64,000 nt of DNA from Actinobacteria bacterium HGW-Actinobacteria-1 (GTDB lineage Bacteria > Actinomycetota > Coriobacteriia > Anaerosomatales > Anaerosomataceae): NCBI GenBank assembly GCA_002841355.1, contig PHFB01000001.1, positions 186,001 through 250,000 of the forward strand. The letters run 5' to 3'. Shown in pieces: positions 1-10,320 of the stretch. Within the stretch, counting starts at the first letter, position 1. Each line of letters begins with the position of its first letter. The notes below the pieces were generated by a model. It had not been told where the DNA came from. It was given only the letters and a program-made list of their open reading frames with translations, and did not search any database. The translations under genes were made by a program, and so were the position numbers.

Positions 1-105
1 GCCGAGCCCTGCGCTGTGCGATTCGATGTGATCAGCATCAGGGTGCTTGCCGAGGACCGCGCACTGCTGAGGCATCATCGCGACGCTTTCACCGTGGACG
101 GGTGA
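1..105 (+). CDS. yraN: YraN/UPF0102 family protein, C-terminal fragment
   Basis: The window opens inside this gene. Frame 1 reads 34 codons to a TGA at 103-105, one base before the comM start. The residues include VRFDVISIRV and end HHRDAFTVDG, which resembles the conserved RFDVI...I.HI.DAF tail of YraN (UPF0102), a small nuclease-fold protein of unknown role. In many bacteria yraN lies directly before comM and dprA, as here. The N-terminal part is outside the window, so nuclease residues cannot be checked. Family assignment rests on a short tail plus gene order. Confidence 0.72.
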   Translation, partial: AEPCAVRFDVISIRVLAEDRALLRHHRDAFTVDG

Positions 106-106
106 C

Positions 107-1588
107 ATGCCACAGGCAACCGTCTTCGCTGCGACTATCGCCGGTGTCGAAGCGCTCCCCGTGGAGGTACAGGCCGATGTGACGTCCGGCCTACCCGGCT
201 TCGGGATCGTCGGCCTTGCAGACACAGCCGTGCTCGAAGCACGCGACCGTGTGCGAAGTGCACTCCGAGCAGCCGGGTTCGAGTTCCCGAACGCGCGCGT
301 TCTCGTGAACCTTGCCCCGGCGCCTTTGCGCAAGCATGGCACCGGCTTCGACCTGCCGATAGCGCTCGCGATTCTCACGGCGACGCGGCAGATCCCTGCG
401 CAACTCACGGCAGGATCGACGGCGGTGGGGGAGCTCGCGCTCGACGGAAGCGTGCGTTCGGTCGCAGGCACGCTCGCTTACGCGCTTGCGGCTGCCCGCA
501 GCGGACACGACCTCATCGGGCCAGGCGGTGCGCTTGGTGCTGCGCGTGCGGTCGACGGGCTGGCATGCCACCGGCTCGATGCGCTCCAGGAGCTGCGCAC
601 TGGATTCTCCTCAGTCCCGGTGCCCGATCACGGCAGCGATGCACACTACGCCGAACCCGACCTGGCGGATGTCGCCGGGCATGCGTGCGCACGCCGCGTG
701 CTTGAGGTTGCTGCCGCTGGCGGGCACAACCTCCTCATGGTCGGTCCGCCCGGCTCGGGTAAGACACTGCTTGCCCGGCGTTTGCCGGGCGTCCTACCTG
801 CACTTGATGATGCCGAGCGGCTCGAGTCCGCACTGGTCCATTCGGTTGCCGGCCTCAACGAAGCACCCGTCCTTGCGGGTCAGCGGCCGTTTCGTGCACC
901 GCACCACACGTGCTCGGTCGCCGGACTCGCCGGTGGAGGCTCTCCGCCTCGTCCAGGCGAGATGAGTCTCGCGCACAATGGCGTCCTGTTCCTGGATGAA
1001 CTCGCGGAGTTCTCGCCCTCGGCACTGCAGACGCTGCGTCAGCCCATGGAGGACGGATCGCTCACGCTCGTCCGTGCGGAAGGGCGGGTCCGCTATCCCG
1101 CGCGATTCACGCTTGTGGGGGCGATGAACCCCTGTCCGTGCGGATTCCTCGGCGATCCCGACCGTTCGTGCACCTGCGCTGACGGAATCATCAAGCGATA
1201 CAACGCTCGCGTCGGAGGCCCTCTCATGGATCGAATGGATCTGGTCGTGCGCGTCGATCGCATCGATCCGGACCTCTTGCTCGCCGCGGAGCCCGGCGAG
1301 TCATCGTCGATTGTCCGCCAACGCGTCCTTGTGACAAGAGAATTCGCCTTCGCCCGTGGCGGACTGTCGTCTGGACTGTCAGGGGCCGCGCTACTCCACG
1401 CATGCAGGCTCACAGGGAGCACTTCGCGCCTCTTCTCAGAGACCGCAAAACGCAATCACTTCTCGGGTCGTGCGGTCACTCGCGTCCTGCGCGTCGCGCG
1501 CACGCTGGCTGACATGGACGCCGAGAAGCGCGTCACTGCTGCGCATCTGGCCGAGGCCGTCGGATATCGGGGATGGGAGAGTCGATGA
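107..1588 (+). CDS. comM: ComM/YifB family AAA+ ATPase (Mg-chelatase-like)
   Basis: 493 residues, full length for the family. The N-terminal Lon-S5-like domain (about 1-165) is followed by a Mg-chelatase-type AAA+ domain with Walker A GPPGSGKT near residues 213-220, Walker B VLFLDELAEF and the typical AMNPCPCG segment, then the C-terminal Mg-chelatase helical region. Family knowledge: ComM is a hexameric helicase that promotes branch migration during natural transformation. Its ATG lies one base after the upstream stop, and its end overlaps dprA by 4 nt, so the two are co-transcribed and probably act together on incoming DNA. No oddities seen. Confidence 0.93.
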   Translation: MPQATVFAATIAGVEALPVEVQADVTSGLPGFGIVGLADTAVLEARDRVRSALRAAGFEFPNARVLVNLAPAPLRKHGTGFDLPIALAILTATRQIPAQLTAGSTAVGELALDGSVRSVAGTLAYALAAARSGHDLIGPGGALGAARAVDGLACHRLDALQELRTGFSSVPVPDHGSDAHYAEPDLADVAGHACARRVLEVAAAGGHNLLMVGPPGSGKTLLARRLPGVLPALDDAERLESALVHSVAGLNEAPVLAGQRPFRAPHHTCSVAGLAGGGSPPRPGEMSLAHNGVLFLDELAEFSPSALQTLRQPMEDGSLTLVRAEGRVRYPARFTLVGAMNPCPCGFLGDPDRSCTCADGIIKRYNARVGGPLMDRMDLVVRVDRIDPDLLLAAEPGESSSIVRQRVLVTREFAFARGGLSSGLSGAALLHACRLTGSTSRLFSETAKRNHFSGRAVTRVLRVARTLADMDAEKRVTAAHLAEAVGYRGWESR

Positions 1589-2457
1589 CTACACCTGCGC
1601 GATATGAACTCTCGATCGGTGATAGTGCGTATCCCGACTGCCTCCGAGACCTGCCCGATCCCCCGCGCACCTTGTACGTGATGGGCTCACCTGCTTCGCT
1701 CGTTCCGGGACTCGGCGTGATCGGCGCACGAAAGGCGACGCCGTACGGCCTCTCGGGAGCACAGCGGTTTGCTGGCTGGGCGGCCGCCGCCGGTGTCACG
1801 ATCGTCTCTGGAGCCGCCATCGGCTGCGACCAAGCCGCCCAGCTCGCAGCGCGAGCAGGCGCGGGTTCGACAGTCGCGGTGCTCGGATGTGGCGCGGATG
1901 TCGACTACCCCTCCGGGTCTGCGGACTTGCTCTGCGACCTGCGCAAGAACTGCGCGGTAGTCTCAGAACTTCCGTGGGGAGCGCCGCCCGTCCGCTGGTC
2001 GTTCGTCCGCAGGAACCGCATCATCGCCGCCTTCTCAGCGGCGCTGCTCGTCGTCGAGGCGGGGTTGCCGAGCGGCACGTTCTCGACGGCTGACTTCGCG
2101 CTCGACCTGGGGCGTGAAGTTCTTGCGGTGCCGGGTGCGATCACGCATCCCGAATCGCGCGGCGCGAACCGGCTGATCCGCCAGGGTGCTACACCGATCA
2201 CCGACGTGTCCGAACTTGGCGACGCACTGCGACAAGCCGGACTCGAGGTCGGGTTCACCAACGAGAGCGAGCGCATACTCCTCCCGTCAGGGTCACTCGA
2301 GCGTGCACTGCTGGCCGAGGCGCAGCGTCCGGATGACCTAGCCCGAGCGCTGGACTGCGATGTCGTGACGATCGCCCGGCGACTCGGCGAACTGGAGATG
2401 GAAGGGCGGGTGGTCCGCTACAGGGATGGTAGGTACGGCTTTGTCGCAAGCCGATGA
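1585..2457 (+). CDS. dprA: DNA-processing protein DprA
   Basis: 290 residues from the ATG at 1585, which overlaps the comM stop and has GGGAGAG just upstream; an ATG at 1573 is also in frame. The Rossmann-like DprA core carries GVIGARKATPYG near residue 45, SGAAIGCDQAA near 75, and VRWSFVRRNRIIAA, the ssDNA-binding signature region. The last 60 residues look like a winged helix (DDLARALDCDVVTIARRLGELEMEGRV). Family knowledge: DprA protects incoming single-stranded DNA and loads RecA during transformation. Adjacent comM supports a DNA-uptake or recombination role. No comE/comF machinery is in the window. Confidence 0.93.
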   Translation: MTTPARYELSIGDSAYPDCLRDLPDPPRTLYVMGSPASLVPGLGVIGARKATPYGLSGAQRFAGWAAAAGVTIVSGAAIGCDQAAQLAARAGAGSTVAVLGCGADVDYPSGSADLLCDLRKNCAVVSELPWGAPPVRWSFVRRNRIIAAFSAALLVVEAGLPSGTFSTADFALDLGREVLAVPGAITHPESRGANRLIRQGATPITDVSELGDALRQAGLEVGFTNESERILLPSGSLERALLAEAQRPDDLARALDCDVVTIARRLGELEMEGRVVRYRDGRYGFVASR

Positions 2458-2471
2458 GGCTCCCGGGACGG

Positions 2472-2477
2472 TACAAT
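2472..2477 (+). promoter_or_regulatory. Candidate -10 box for trmFO
   Basis: TACAAT lies 14 bp after the dprA stop. Transcription from it would begin near 2484, leaving the GGAGA at about 2494 and the TTG at 2506 as the initiation site. No convincing -35 box is visible at the right distance, so this is a weak call. Confidence 0.35.
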
Positions 2478-2505
2478 GCGAGTGCAACCGACTCCTGGAG
2501 ACCCA

Positions 2506-3873
2506 TTGCCTTCATCAAGCACCCCCGATGCAGTCACTGTCATCGGCGCTGGCCTCGCTGGATCCGAGGCGGCCTGGCAGCTCGCCCTACGTGACATACC
2601 GGTTCGCCTCTTCGAGATGCGGCCATCGACAGCGTCACCGGCACATCACACCGACGCGCTTGCTGAGCTCGTGTGCTCGAACTCGTTCAAGAGCCTGGAT
2701 GCGGCGACCGCGCCCGGCATGCTCAAGCGCGAGATGGAGGCGCTTGGCAGCCTCATCGTTGCTGTCGCCCGCGCAACCGCAGTCCCCGCAGGGGCCGCGC
2801 TTGCCGTAGACCGCGAGGCGTTCTCGGCGATGGTCACGCAGGTCATCGAAAGCCATCCGCTGATCGAACTCGTGCGCACCGAGGCGACCTCCATCCCGGA
2901 TGGGGACGTCATCCTCGCAACAGGGCCGCTCACCAGCCCTGGAATCGAACCGGCGATCTCGGCGCTCGTCGGCGGGGATCGACTCGCCTTCTTCGACGCG
3001 GCGGCACCAATCGTCTCGGCTGATTCGATCGACATGACGGTGGCGTTCCCTGCGTCGCGATACGACAAGGGGGAGGGGGCCGACTACATCAACTGCCCGC
3101 TCAACCGCGAGCAGTACGATGCCTTCCTTGCCGCGCTGCTCACCGCCGAGCGCGTCATACCCAAAGCGTTCGAGCAGAAGGACCTCTTCCAGGCATGCCA
3201 GCCGATCGAGGAGATTGCCCGCTGCGGGCCGGACGCGTTGCGATTCGGTGCCATGAAGCCCGTGGGACTTACCGACCCCAACACGGGGGAGCGGCCCTGG
3301 GCGGTTCTGCAGCTTCGTGCTGAGAACCGCGCGCTTACCGCGTACAACCTGGTCGGCTGTCAGACCAACCTCACCTTCGGCGAGCAGCGACGCATCTTCT
3401 CGATGATCCCCGGTCTCCAGGATGCCGAGTTCCTCCGGTACGGCGTCATGCACCGCAACACCTTCGTTGACGCGCCGCGTCTGCTCGCGCCTGACCTCTC
3501 GGTCCGCACCGAACCGCGCGTACGCATCGCCGGCCAGCTCTCCGGCACCGAGGGGTACCTCGAGGCTGCAGCCGGCGGCATCGTTGCCGCCCTGAGCGTC
3601 ATCGACGCCCGCCAGGGTTCGGTCAGCGTGCCGCTCCCTGCCGATACCGCACTCGGTAGCTTGATTGCATACGCGACCGATCCCGAGACGACGCGCTACC
3701 AGCCGATGCACGTGAACATCGGCATCATGCCGCCCATGCCGTCGGTGCGTTCCAAGCGTCTGCGTCGCGCCGCTGTCGGCGACCGCGCGGCCGCAGCGAT
3801 CGAATCGTACGTTGCTCTCCATGCCGAGACGTTCGCACCCGCACGCAGCGCAGCGGAGGGAATCGCACCGTGA
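2506..3873 (+). CDS. trmFO: tRNA m5U54 methyltransferase TrmFO (folate/FAD-dependent)
   Basis: 455 residues from TTG 2506, chosen because CTGGAGA sits 5 nt upstream and the FAD-binding motif (VTVIGAGLAGSEAAWQ) then begins about 10 residues in. An ATG at 2476 would add ten residues but overlaps the candidate -10 box. Further landmarks are FEMRPS, the ELVCSNSFKS motif with the conserved Cys, GCQTNLTFGEQ and a C-terminal QPMHVNIG(I)MPP segment. The enzyme methylates U54 in the T-loop of tRNA using methylene-tetrahydrofolate. It overlaps xerC by 4 nt, a gene pair common in Gram-positive bacteria. Confidence 0.93.
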   Translation: MPSSSTPDAVTVIGAGLAGSEAAWQLALRDIPVRLFEMRPSTASPAHHTDALAELVCSNSFKSLDAATAPGMLKREMEALGSLIVAVARATAVPAGAALAVDREAFSAMVTQVIESHPLIELVRTEATSIPDGDVILATGPLTSPGIEPAISALVGGDRLAFFDAAAPIVSADSIDMTVAFPASRYDKGEGADYINCPLNREQYDAFLAALLTAERVIPKAFEQKDLFQACQPIEEIARCGPDALRFGAMKPVGLTDPNTGERPWAVLQLRAENRALTAYNLVGCQTNLTFGEQRRIFSMIPGLQDAEFLRYGVMHRNTFVDAPRLLAPDLSVRTEPRVRIAGQLSGTEGYLEAAAGGIVAALSVIDARQGSVSVPLPADTALGSLIAYATDPETTRYQPMHVNIGIMPPMPSVRSKRLRRAAVGDRAAAAIESYVALHAETFAPARSAAEGIAP

Positions 3874-4766
3874 CGACCCCGGGAACCGATGAGCTGGTAG
3901 CCGCCTACCTTGAGTCTCTCGAGGTGGAACGCAACGCGTCGCCCCGAACGGTCGCCGCGTACTCGAGCGATCTCGCGCAGTTCTCGGATTGGCTTGAACG
4001 TCAGAACCTCGCCCTCGCCACCCTCACGTACCGCAACTTGCGCGGCTACCTCGGCGAACTGGACCGCGCGCGCTACTCGCGGCGCACGATCGCCAGGAAG
4101 CTCTCCTCAGTGCGGTCGCTCTTCGCCTTCCTGGTCGACCGCGGCATCGTCGCTGGCAGCCCTGCGGACGTCGTGGCCACGCCGAAGCTCCCAAAGCGGC
4201 TCCCGGTAATCGCGTCATCCGACACGATCGGCGCCCTTATCGACTCACCCGACATCACGACCCCGCTCGGCATCCGCGATCGCGCGATCCTGGAGCTCCT
4301 GTACGCGGGCGGTCTGCGCGTCTCGGAACTCACGGGTCTCGATCTCGGCGACCTCGACCTCTCTCAAGGTCAGGTGCGCGTGATGGGGAAGGGCTCCAAG
4401 GAGCGCATCGTCCCGATTCACAGAATCGCCGCCACGCGCATCTCCGAGTACATCCGCACGGCGCGCCCTAAGCTCGACAAGCATGCCGAGGAGGCGCTCT
4501 TCCTGAACCGTCTCGGCACGAGACTCTCCGCTGACGGCGTCCGCAGGCTCATGAAGCGGTACCTCGAGAAGACGGGTTCAGCGATGGCACTCAGCCCGCA
4601 TGCATTGCGCCATAGCTTCGCCACCCATATGCTGGAGTCTGGAGCGGATCTCCGCTCGGTACAGGAGTTGCTGGGCCACGTTGCCCTGTCCACGACCCAG
4701 ATTTATACTCACTTGAGCGCACGGCGCCTGCAAGACGTTCACAAGAAGGCGCATCCGAGGGGTTAA
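3870..4766 (+). CDS. xerC: Tyrosine recombinase XerC
   Basis: 298 residues, GTG start overlapping the trmFO stop. An N-terminal SAM-like core-binding domain (about 1-90) precedes the catalytic domain with the expected residues: Arg in AGGLRVSELTGL, Lys in GKGSKERIVP, HALRHSFATHML (HxxR), LLGHVALSTTQIYTHL with the His and the nucleophilic Tyr. It resolves chromosome dimers at dif with XerD. It was checked as a possible integron integrase because of the cassette array at 17-29 kb. It lacks the extra IntI-specific helix between the catalytic Lys and the HxxR box, has normal XerC length and sits in a housekeeping operon, so it is not IntI. Confidence 0.92.
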   Translation: MTTPGTDELVAAYLESLEVERNASPRTVAAYSSDLAQFSDWLERQNLALATLTYRNLRGYLGELDRARYSRRTIARKLSSVRSLFAFLVDRGIVAGSPADVVATPKLPKRLPVIASSDTIGALIDSPDITTPLGIRDRAILELLYAGGLRVSELTGLDLGDLDLSQGQVRVMGKGSKERIVPIHRIAATRISEYIRTARPKLDKHAEEALFLNRLGTRLSADGVRRLMKRYLEKTGSAMALSPHALRHSFATHMLESGADLRSVQELLGHVALSTTQIYTHLSARRLQDVHKKAHPRG

Positions 4767-4785
4767 CCACAGAGGGGCATTCTGT

Positions 4786-5577
4786 ATGCGGGCACAGGCG
4801 GGGAGCGACGTCACGATATATTGGGACGCCTTCAAGGGCACGGGCGACCTCATCGCCCGGGAGAAGCTGATTCTCAATTACTCGCCGCTCGTGAAATACG
4901 TTGCAGGCCGCCTCTCCTCCAATCTTCCTCAGAACGTGGACACTTCCGACCTCATCTCGTACGGCGTCTTCGGTCTCATCGACGCCATCGAGAAGTTCAA
5001 TCCCGAGCGCGGCATCAAGTTCGAGACGTACGCCATCGCGCGCATCAAAGGTGCCATCATCGACGAGCTCAGGGCGATGGATTGGGTACCTCGCTCGGTA
5101 CGCGCCCGTGCGCGTGAGATCGAGGGCGCGTACGTGGCACTCGAGAACAAGTTCAAGCGTGTTCCTACCGATGCCGAGGTTGCCGCGTACATGGGCATCA
5201 GCACGAGCGACCTCCACGACATCTTTACGAAGCTCTCGTACACCTCTGTAGTTTCCTTCGAGGAGCTGTGGTCCGGCGGTGGCGACAGGGACGACAAGAA
5301 CAGCCCCGTTGCGACCATCAAAGATGATACGGCCGAGGATCCGGTGCAGGTCTTCGAGAGCGCCGAGGTCAAGGACATCCTCGCCAAGGCGATCGAACGG
5401 CTTCCCGAGCGAGAGAAGGTCGTGATCGCGCTCTACTACTACGAGGGGCTCACGCTCAAGGAGATCGGTGCCGTCCTCGGCGTCACCGAGTCCCGCGTAA
5501 GTCAGCTACACACCAAGGCAGTCCTTCGTCTTCGTGCGCGACTGCACGCTGCTCAGGGCTTCATACCTGCTGGCTGA
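4786..5577 (+). CDS. whiG: FliA/WhiG family RNA polymerase sigma factor
   Basis: 263 residues from ATG 4786. Region 2 is clear (YSPLVKYVAGRL, DLISYGVFGLIDAIEKF, FETYAIARIKGAIIDELR), followed by region 3 (VPRSVRARAREIE) and region 4 with a helix-turn-helix (TLKEIGAVLGVTESRVSQL). This is the sigma-28 (FliA/SigD/WhiG) type that drives flagellar or developmental genes. No flagellar gene or anti-sigma FlgM is visible nearby. The next gene, a response regulator, starts 15 nt after its stop, suggesting a two-gene regulatory unit. Whether the organism uses it for motility or differentiation cannot be told here. Confidence 0.88.
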   Translation: MRAQAGSDVTIYWDAFKGTGDLIAREKLILNYSPLVKYVAGRLSSNLPQNVDTSDLISYGVFGLIDAIEKFNPERGIKFETYAIARIKGAIIDELRAMDWVPRSVRARAREIEGAYVALENKFKRVPTDAEVAAYMGISTSDLHDIFTKLSYTSVVSFEELWSGGGDRDDKNSPVATIKDDTAEDPVQVFESAEVKDILAKAIERLPEREKVVIALYYYEGLTLKEIGAVLGVTESRVSQLHTKAVLRLRARLHAAQGFIPAG

Positions 5578-5592
5578 ACGAGAGGTCCTCCC

Positions 5593-6183
5593 GTGGCGAA
5601 CGAACAGATTCTTGTCGTCGAAGACACCGAGTTGCTCCGCCGCATCTACCAGGACAAGCTTGCCAGCGACGGCTATCGCGTTCTGACCGCCGGGGACGGC
5701 CTTGAGGCTCTCGCTGTCCTGCGGGCCAACCGGGTGGACCTGGTGCTGCTCGACCTCATCATGCCGCGCATGGGCGGTCTCGACGTCCTGCAGTCGATGA
5801 AGGCCGACCCGCGCACGAGCAATCTGCCCGTTGTCGTTCTCACCAACCTCGGCGAGGAGTCCGCCATCAAGCACGCGTTGGAACTCGGAGCCCTCGACTA
5901 CCTGATCAAGAACCAGGCGAAGCCTGCAGACGTTGCCGAGAAGATCAGGCTCGTCCTCGATAATCTCGCAGGCTGCGATGGCGGATCCGAGTCCTTCAAG
6001 CTGGCCATCCGCGATCGCGAGGCAGATGCCGAGTGCTTCATCTCGAAGCTCAAGCTTCCTCGGCGATTCTGGTGCCCTGCGTGCGAGGTCGAGCTCACGC
6101 TTGAGCTCATCCCAAAGTCGGATCGCGAGGGCTGGTTCGACGCTCACCTCATCTGCCCGATGTGCGGGCGCGAATTCGCATAG
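5593..6183 (+). CDS. Response regulator with C-terminal zinc-ribbon-like domain
   Basis: 196 residues from GTG 5593. Residues 1-125 form a CheY-like receiver: acidic pocket VVEDTE, phospho-acceptor Asp in LVLLDLIMPRMGG, Thr in VVVLTN and Lys in YLIKNQ. There is no DNA-binding output domain. Instead the last 45 residues contain FWCPAC and ICPMCGREFA, two CxxC pairs that probably bind one zinc. It follows the sigma-factor gene by 15 nt, so a role in modulating that sigma factor is possible but unproven. No partner histidine kinase is present in the window. Confidence 0.82.
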   Translation: MANEQILVVEDTELLRRIYQDKLASDGYRVLTAGDGLEALAVLRANRVDLVLLDLIMPRMGGLDVLQSMKADPRTSNLPVVVLTNLGEESAIKHALELGALDYLIKNQAKPADVAEKIRLVLDNLAGCDGGSESFKLAIRDREADAECFISKLKLPRRFWCPACEVELTLELIPKSDREGWFDAHLICPMCGREFA

Positions 6184-6366
6184 GCTCTGCGCCGGCGCGC
6201 GACTTCAAGTGCTTGGTGTGCGCGCTCGAGTGTGATACCCTGTCACGGCTCGTAATCATGCACGTCCGTGGACCCGTGCGCGGGTGCCCGAACCGGTAGA
6301 TCCGGCGAGGGTGCGCATTAGGGGATGAAGCGGGCGGACGAAACAACCGACGTAGGAGGATCCACC
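6184..6366 (+). other. Leader/intergenic region upstream of rpsB
   Basis: 183 bp without a gene. It contains GTGATACCC near 6232 as a weak -10 candidate, a short inverted repeat (ACCCG/CGGGT) near 6270-6285 and the strong ribosome binding site TAGGAGGA at about 6354. An autoregulatory S2-binding leader is plausible for rpsB, but no established motif could be confirmed by eye. Confidence 0.4.
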
Positions 6367-7185
<819 letters not shown>

Positions 7186-7245
7186 TACACACCCTTCGGG
7201 AACGCCGTTTCGGCGCGCCCTGAACTTCGAGGAGGCGTAACAGGC

Positions 7246-8148
7246 ATGGAGATCACTGCCAAGATGGTCAAGGACCTGCGCGAGATCACCGGTGCGGGAA
7301 TGATGGACTGCAAGAAGGCTCTCGGCGAGGCCGAGGGCGACATGGAAGCCGCCGTTGATATCCTTCGCACGAAGGGTCTCGCCGCGCTTGCCAAGAAGGC
7401 CGGCCGCGCCACGAACGAGGGTGTCGTCGCCGCATACGTGAGCGAGACCGGCACCGTCGGTACGCTCGTTGAGGTCAACTGCGAGACCGACTTCGTCGCA
7501 CTCAACGCCGGTTTCGCCGGCTTCGTGAACGACCTTGCGGCTCACATCGCCGCAAGCGACCCGGCCGACGTGGCCGCGCTCATGTCCGAGACCTTCACCG
7601 GTCGCGACATCTCCGTGGAGCAGGTTCTCGGCGAAGTCGTCAGCAAGCTCGGCGAGAACATGGGCATCACCCGGTTCCACCGCCGCGTGGTGGCTGGCAC
7701 GGGTGCGCTCGGCAGCTACGTGCACATGGGCGGGAAGATCGGCGTTCTCGTCGAGGTCTCCTTCGCCAATGCCGCGACCGCCGCTAAGCCTGAGGTCGCC
7801 ACGCTGCTTCGCGACATCGCGATGCAGGTTGCCGCTGCCGCACCGATCGCCGCCACGCGCGACGAGGTCGATGCGGATGTCGTGGCCCACGAGCTCTCGA
7901 TCTACCGCGCGCAGGCCGCCGAGTCCGGCAAGCCTGAAGCGATTCAGGAGAAGATGGCTGAGGGTCGTATCCAGAAGTTCTACAAGGAGGTCTGCCTCAC
8001 CGAGCAGGTCTTCGTGAAGGACCCGGAGATCACGATCACGCAGCTGCTCGCACGCGTCTCGAAAGAAGTCGGCGACACCATCGCGATCGTCGGTTTCGAT
8101 CGCTTCGCACTCGGCGAGACAAACGACTCCGAACCGGAGTCCTGTTAA
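7246..8148 (+). CDS. tsf: Translation elongation factor Ts
   Basis: 300 residues. The N-terminal UBA-like domain (KMVKDLREITGAGMMDCKKAL) and the conserved core motif VEVNCETDFVA identify EF-Ts, the nucleotide-exchange factor for EF-Tu. The strong RBS CGAGGAGGCG lies upstream of ATG 7246. Length is normal for the longer (two-core-repeat) form. A perfect GC-rich hairpin follows the stop, closing the rpsB-tsf unit. Confidence 0.97.
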   Translation: MEITAKMVKDLREITGAGMMDCKKALGEAEGDMEAAVDILRTKGLAALAKKAGRATNEGVVAAYVSETGTVGTLVEVNCETDFVALNAGFAGFVNDLAAHIAASDPADVAALMSETFTGRDISVEQVLGEVVSKLGENMGITRFHRRVVAGTGALGSYVHMGGKIGVLVEVSFANAATAAKPEVATLLRDIAMQVAAAAPIAATRDEVDADVVAHELSIYRAQAAESGKPEAIQEKMAEGRIQKFYKEVCLTEQVFVKDPEITITQLLARVSKEVGDTIAIVGFDRFALGETNDSEPESC

Positions 8149-8161
8149 CGGACTGACGACG

Positions 8162-8977
<816 letters not shown>

Positions 8978-8978
<1 letters not shown>

Positions 8979-9535
8979 TGGGCGCAAAGAACCTGCCCGA
9001 AGCGATCGATCACATGAACAAGGCGCTTGCCGCGCTTTCGCACGAGTTCAGCACCGTGCGCACCGGACGCGCATCAGGCTCGCTCCTCGAGAAGATCACC
9101 GTCGAGTACTACGGCACACCCACGCCGCTGCTGCAAATCGCATCCGTGAGCGTCCCCGAGCCGCAGATGCTCGTCATCAGCCCGTACGACAAGAACGCCA
9201 TCGGCGGTATCGAGAAGGCAATCCTTGCATCCGACCTCGGCCTCAATCCGGCCAACGACGGACAGGTCATCCGCCTGCCGTTCCCGCCGCTCACCGAGGA
9301 GCGCCGCAAGGATCTCGTGAAGCTCTGCAAGCACTACGCCGAGGAGAGCCGCGTTGCGGTACGCAACATCCGCCGCGACGTGAACGATCACCTCAAGAAG
9401 CAGGAGAAGGACGCCGAGATCTCCCAGGACGACCTTCGCCGCCTTGAGGTCGAGGTGCAGAAGGCGACCGACTCGCACATCAAAGACATCGACGAGCTGC
9501 TCAAGCGCAAAGAGCAGGAGATCATGGAGGTCTAG
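8978..9535 (+). CDS. frr: Ribosome recycling factor
   Basis: 185 residues. Typical RRF features: the [21 protein letters not shown] segment near the N terminus, [21 protein letters not shown], and the C-terminal helical bundle ([10 protein letters not shown]). It splits post-termination 70S ribosomes together with EF-G. The start overlaps the pyrH stop; AGAGGAGG lies immediately upstream. The order rpsB-tsf-pyrH-frr is conserved in most bacteria. Confidence 0.97.
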
Positions 9536-9540
9536 GCACG

Positions 9541-10320
9541 GTGCCCTCAGACCGCTCTCACCTCGAGAAGTTCTTCTCCTCAAAGCGCGACCGCGATCTC
9601 ATCGGCCTTCTCCGGGCGGATGACGTCCCACGTCACGTTGCCATCATCATGGACGGCAACGGTCGTTGGGCGGCCAAGCGCGGGCTTCCGCGCGCCGCCG
9701 GTCACCGCGCGGGGGTGAAGGCAGTCCGAGAGGTACTCGCTGCTGCGATTGAACTCGGCATCGAGTACCTCACGGTCTACTCCTTCTCGAGCGAGAACTG
9801 GAGCCGACCCGTCGATGAGGTCAACACGCTCATGGGTCTGTTCGTCGAGGTTCTCGAGCGCGAGCTCGACTCTCTTCAGCGCCTTGGTATCCGCGTTCGT
9901 GTGATAGGTCGAGATGACACCGTCCCATCTGAGACGATGAATGCCTTCCGTCGCACCGAAGCGAAGACCGCCGAGAATACCGCGCTCACCTTCGTGGTCG
10001 CCCTCAACTACGGCGGTCGCGCAGAGCTCTCAGATGCCGTTCGCGCTGTCGTGAGCGACGTCGTTCAGGGCAAGCTAGAGGCGACTGCAATCGACGAGAC
10101 CACCATCTCCCAGCACCTCTACACGCGCGGCATGCCCGACCCCGACCTCGTGATCCGGACGAGCGGGGAGATGCGCATCTCCAACTTCCTGCTCTGGCAG
10201 ATCGCATACAGCGAGCTGTGGGTAACCGCGGTCTTATGGCCCGACTTCTCGCGTCACGACCTGCTTCGTGCCGTGATCGACTACCAGCGCCGCGAGCGGC
10301 GCTTCGGAGGCACATCGTGA
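9541..10320 (+). CDS. uppS: Isoprenyl transferase (undecaprenyl-diphosphate synthase)
   Basis: 259 residues, GTG start 5 nt after frr. The cis-prenyltransferase motifs VAIIMDGNGRWAAKRG, GHRAGVKAVRE, FSSENWSRP and the C-terminal DLVIRTSGEMRISNFLLWQ are complete, including the catalytic Asp of MDGNGRW. It makes the C55 lipid carrier (undecaprenyl-PP) used for peptidoglycan and for the exopolysaccharide genes at 47-58 kb. uppP at the right edge of the window recycles the same carrier. It overlaps cdsA by 4 nt. Confidence 0.95.
   Translation: MPSDRSHLEKFFSSKRDRDLIGLLRADDVPRHVAIIMDGNGRWAAKRGLPRAAGHRAGVKAVREVLAAAIELGIEYLTVYSFSSENWSRPVDEVNTLMGLFVEVLERELDSLQRLGIRVRVIGRDDTVPSETMNAFRRTEAKTAENTALTFVVALNYGGRAELSDAVRAVVSDVVQGKLEATAIDETTISQHLYTRGMPDPDLVIRTSGEMRISNFLLWQIAYSELWVTAVLWPDFSRHDLLRAVIDYQRRERRFGGTS

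Noticed and set aside
3870-4766. Tyrosine recombinase as possible integron integrase for the cassette array
   Set aside because: It has normal XerC length, lacks the IntI-specific extra helix before the HxxR box, sits in the trmFO-xerC operon and is 12 kb from the array.
6184-6366. Riboswitch or known S2 leader upstream of rpsB
   Set aside because: Only a short inverted repeat could be seen; no conserved leader motif was recognisable by eye.
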